From Candidatus Woesearchaeota archaeon (lineage in GTDB: Archaea; Nanobdellota; Nanobdellia; SCGC-AAA011-G17; GW2011-AR17), in contig SICW01000003.1 in the NCBI GenBank assembly GCA_009691355.1, forward strand, positions 1 to 29,947: a stretch of 29,947 nt of DNA, written 5' to 3'. Positions 28,791 through 29,947 of the stretch are shown piece by piece. The stretch's first letter is position 1. Each line of letters opens with the position of its first letter. Both the position numbers and the translations under genes were made by a program. The notes beneath the pieces were generated by a model. That model did not search any database. It was not told the DNA's origin and saw only the letters and a list, made by a program, of their open reading frames with translations.

Positions 28791-28833
28791 CCTACTCTCT
28801 GGAGGGACAAGATTTATACCCGTTGAGAGTAGG
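28791..28833. repeat. 9-bp inverted repeat with 25-base loop
   Basis: CCTACTCTC (28791-28799) and GAGAGTAGG (28825-28833) are perfect inverted arms. The loop includes GGAGGGAC and a TATA-like TTTATACC. It could be a DNA-binding site or the stem of an RNA hairpin. Confidence 0.4.
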
Positions 28834-28934
28834 TAATTATAGGGTGTTAATAGAAATAGACTTTAAACAGAACCTTATGGCTATTCGTGACCTAGATCAC
28901 AGAAAAAGAGCCTATAAAAGGTAGTGGAGAAAGC

Positions 28935-28942
28935 TTTATATG
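28935..28942 (+). promoter_or_regulatory. TATA box for map
   Basis: TTTATATG is centred 26.5 bases before the ATG at 28965; leaderless spacing. Confidence 0.6.
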
Positions 28943-28964
28943 TCCTTCTTCTTTTTTTCTTCCT

Positions 28965-29852
28965 ATGACCCCCAAAGAAGCATATCTTCGAGCAGGAAAA
29001 ATACATTATGATGTCTGTGAACGTTCAAAAAAACTAATCACAGCAGGAGCATCCCTCTTAGCGATTGCGGAAGCGATTGAGAAAGACATCACATCCTACC
29101 CTGAGGCCTCTTTAGCTTTTCCTGTAAACTTACAACTAAACAATGAAGTACACTACTCCCCTCTTCCTGGAGATACACGAACGATTTCTAAAGAGGATAT
29201 TATCAAGGTGGATGTAGGTGTACATATTGATGGGTATATTGCGGATGGTGCCTATACTATTGCATTAAATAAAGACTATCAAGATATGGTAGACTTTACA
29301 GAAAAAGTTCTACGTGATACTCTTACAGGATTAAAACCAGGCATGAAAGTGTCTGAGATTGGGAGAAGACTAGATATGCATATGAGGGGATCTAAGTATA
29401 AACTGATTCAAAATCTTATGGGCCATCAGGTCCAGCAGTGGGACTTACATTCTACCAAGTCTGTTTTTGTCTATGAAAGCGACTCGGAATATATTTTAGA
29501 GCCTGGTGAAGCCTTTGCCATTGAAATATTTATTACTGATGGAATAGGATTCATTAAACCTTCTAAAAATGCAGTGATCTATGCAATGAAACGAAAACAA
29601 GTTCCTGTGCGAGATATGAAAGTACGAAATTTATGTAAAACTATTTTAAATAAAAGAAAACATCTGCCATTTACAGAAAGATATGTTGTTGGCCATTTGA
29701 AAGCTTCTCGAATAGACTTTTTAAATTTAAAACGATCAGAAAATATCATGGAGTACCCTATTCTTGTAGAAATTCCAGGTTCCAAGATTGCACAGTTTGA
29801 AGATATTATTTATATTGATACGGATAAAGTTATTATTACTACCAAACCGTAA
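28965..29852 (+). CDS. map: methionine aminopeptidase, type II (archaeal)
   Basis: Removes the initiator methionine from new proteins using two metal ions. The 295-residue protein has the archaeal/eukaryotic MetAP2 layout: NEVHYSPLPGD with His63, IKVDVGVHIDGYIADGAYT with metal ligands Asp83 and Asp94, NLMGHQVQQWDLHS with His154, GEAFAIEIF with Glu187, and AQFEDI with Glu279. The helical insertion that distinguishes type II enzymes is present (ILNKRKHLPFTERYVVG... NLKRSEN). Length is normal for archaeal Map. It has its own TATA box and is probably leaderless. Confidence 0.95.
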   Translation: MTPKEAYLRAGKIHYDVCERSKKLITAGASLLAIAEAIEKDITSYPEASLAFPVNLQLNNEVHYSPLPGDTRTISKEDIIKVDVGVHIDGYIADGAYTIALNKDYQDMVDFTEKVLRDTLTGLKPGMKVSEIGRRLDMHMRGSKYKLIQNLMGHQVQQWDLHSTKSVFVYESDSEYILEPGEAFAIEIFITDGIGFIKPSKNAVIYAMKRKQVPVRDMKVRNLCKTILNKRKHLPFTERYVVGHLKASRIDFLNLKRSENIMEYPILVEIPGSKIAQFEDIIYIDTDKVIITTKP

Positions 29853-29854
29853 AC

Positions 29855-29862
29855 TTTACATA
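29855..29862 (+). promoter_or_regulatory. TATA box for the last, incomplete gene
   Basis: TTTACATA is centred 26.5 bases before the ATG at 29885, the same spacing as the leaderless promoters elsewhere in the window. Confidence 0.45.
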
Positions 29863-29884
29863 GCACAAGAGCATTTCTTTTTCT

Positions 29885-29947
29885 ATGATTACCCATTTTG
29901 AACGTATTACTATAGTACGCATACGAAGTCCAGAAAAAGCCCTAAAC
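29885..29947 (+). CDS. partial gene running off the window end
   Basis: An open frame begins with ATG at 29885 and reads MITHFERITIVRIRSPEKAL to the window end (21 codons). The TATA-like element upstream at leaderless spacing supports a real start. The fragment is too short to name a family. Confidence 0.45.
   Translation, partial: MITHFERITIVRIRSPEKALN

Larger units (their letters stand above)
28677..28964. other. 288-base region between xth and map
   Basis: Contains the xth promoter near 28699, a 9-bp inverted repeat with a 25-base loop (28791-28833), two TATA-like elements towards map (TATAAAAG at 28913-28920 and TTTATATG at 28935-28942), and a 15-codon ATG frame at 28877-28924 that is probably not a gene. 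No tRNA or other RNA gene was recognised. Confidence 0.45.

Noticed and set aside
28877..28924. 15-codon ATG frame upstream of map
   Set aside because: Very short, basic, no TATA at the right spacing and no ribosome-binding site.

Overview
This window looks like a contiguous stretch of an AT-rich archaeal chromosome, most probably from a small-genome DPANN lineage (Woesearchaeota/Pacearchaeota-like); the lineage is an inference. The archaeal signature genes are initiation factor aIF2 gamma, aIF5B, ribosomal protein eS6, an archaeal OGG2-type Ogg, a type II methionine aminopeptidase, a Tma20/MCT-1-like PUA protein and a diphthamide-synthesis (Dph6-like) domain. Promoters are archaeal: a TATA element usually lies 25-29 bases before a start codon, so many mRNAs should be leaderless. 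This rule corrects several starts (57, 3878, 6415, 19229, 19283, 22325). A few genes use a clear Shine-Dalgarno sequence instead (5986, 9610, 16481). I see no rRNA, tRNA, CRISPR array, insertion sequence or integrase.

Layout. 57-1211: a GlcD-like flavoprotein. 1208-3878 (minus): an operon aIF2 gamma, cytidylate kinase, ogg and a small lipoprotein. 3996-5660: an unusual ClpX-like AAA+ unfoldase with an unrecognised N-terminal region. 5702-6415 (minus): eS6 plus a small unknown gene. 6524-7766: an alpha/beta hydrolase and an AlaE-like membrane protein. 7767-9479 (minus): aIF5B. 9610-11805: an abundant-looking small membrane protein and an Atm1-like ABC exporter. 11802-13296 (minus): two paralogous HExxH metallopeptidase-like proteins and a small unknown protein. 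13332-17021 (minus): grpE, dnaK, a small Cys-motif protein and dnaJ, preceded by a candidate operator. 17334-18500: small unknown genes and a protein with a C-terminal J domain. 18576-21700: a hemolysin III-like membrane protein divergent from nth, then DUF218, rhodanese, PLDc_N-like and unknown genes. 21697-24388: a charged protein, a Cys-rich lipoprotein, the PUA protein and two tandem HD-domain paralogues. 24481-26565: a fusion of glutamine-dependent asparagine synthetase with a Dph6-like ATP-pyrophosphatase. 26619-29947: small secreted or unknown proteins, ogt, xth, map and the start of another gene.

Themes. Translation initiation and maturation (aIF2 gamma, aIF5B, eS6, PUA protein, Map, Dph6), base repair (Ogg, Nth, Ogt, Xth) and protein quality control (GrpE-DnaK-DnaJ, extra J protein, ClpX-like ATPase) dominate. 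The genome is extremely compact: almost every convergent gene pair overlaps at or abuts its stop codons, and two divergent pairs appear to share a single TATA element with only 52-53 bases between start codons. The most notable items are the AsnB-Dph6 fusion, the ClpX-like ATPase without a recognisable ClpP-docking loop, and the shared bidirectional leaderless promoters.
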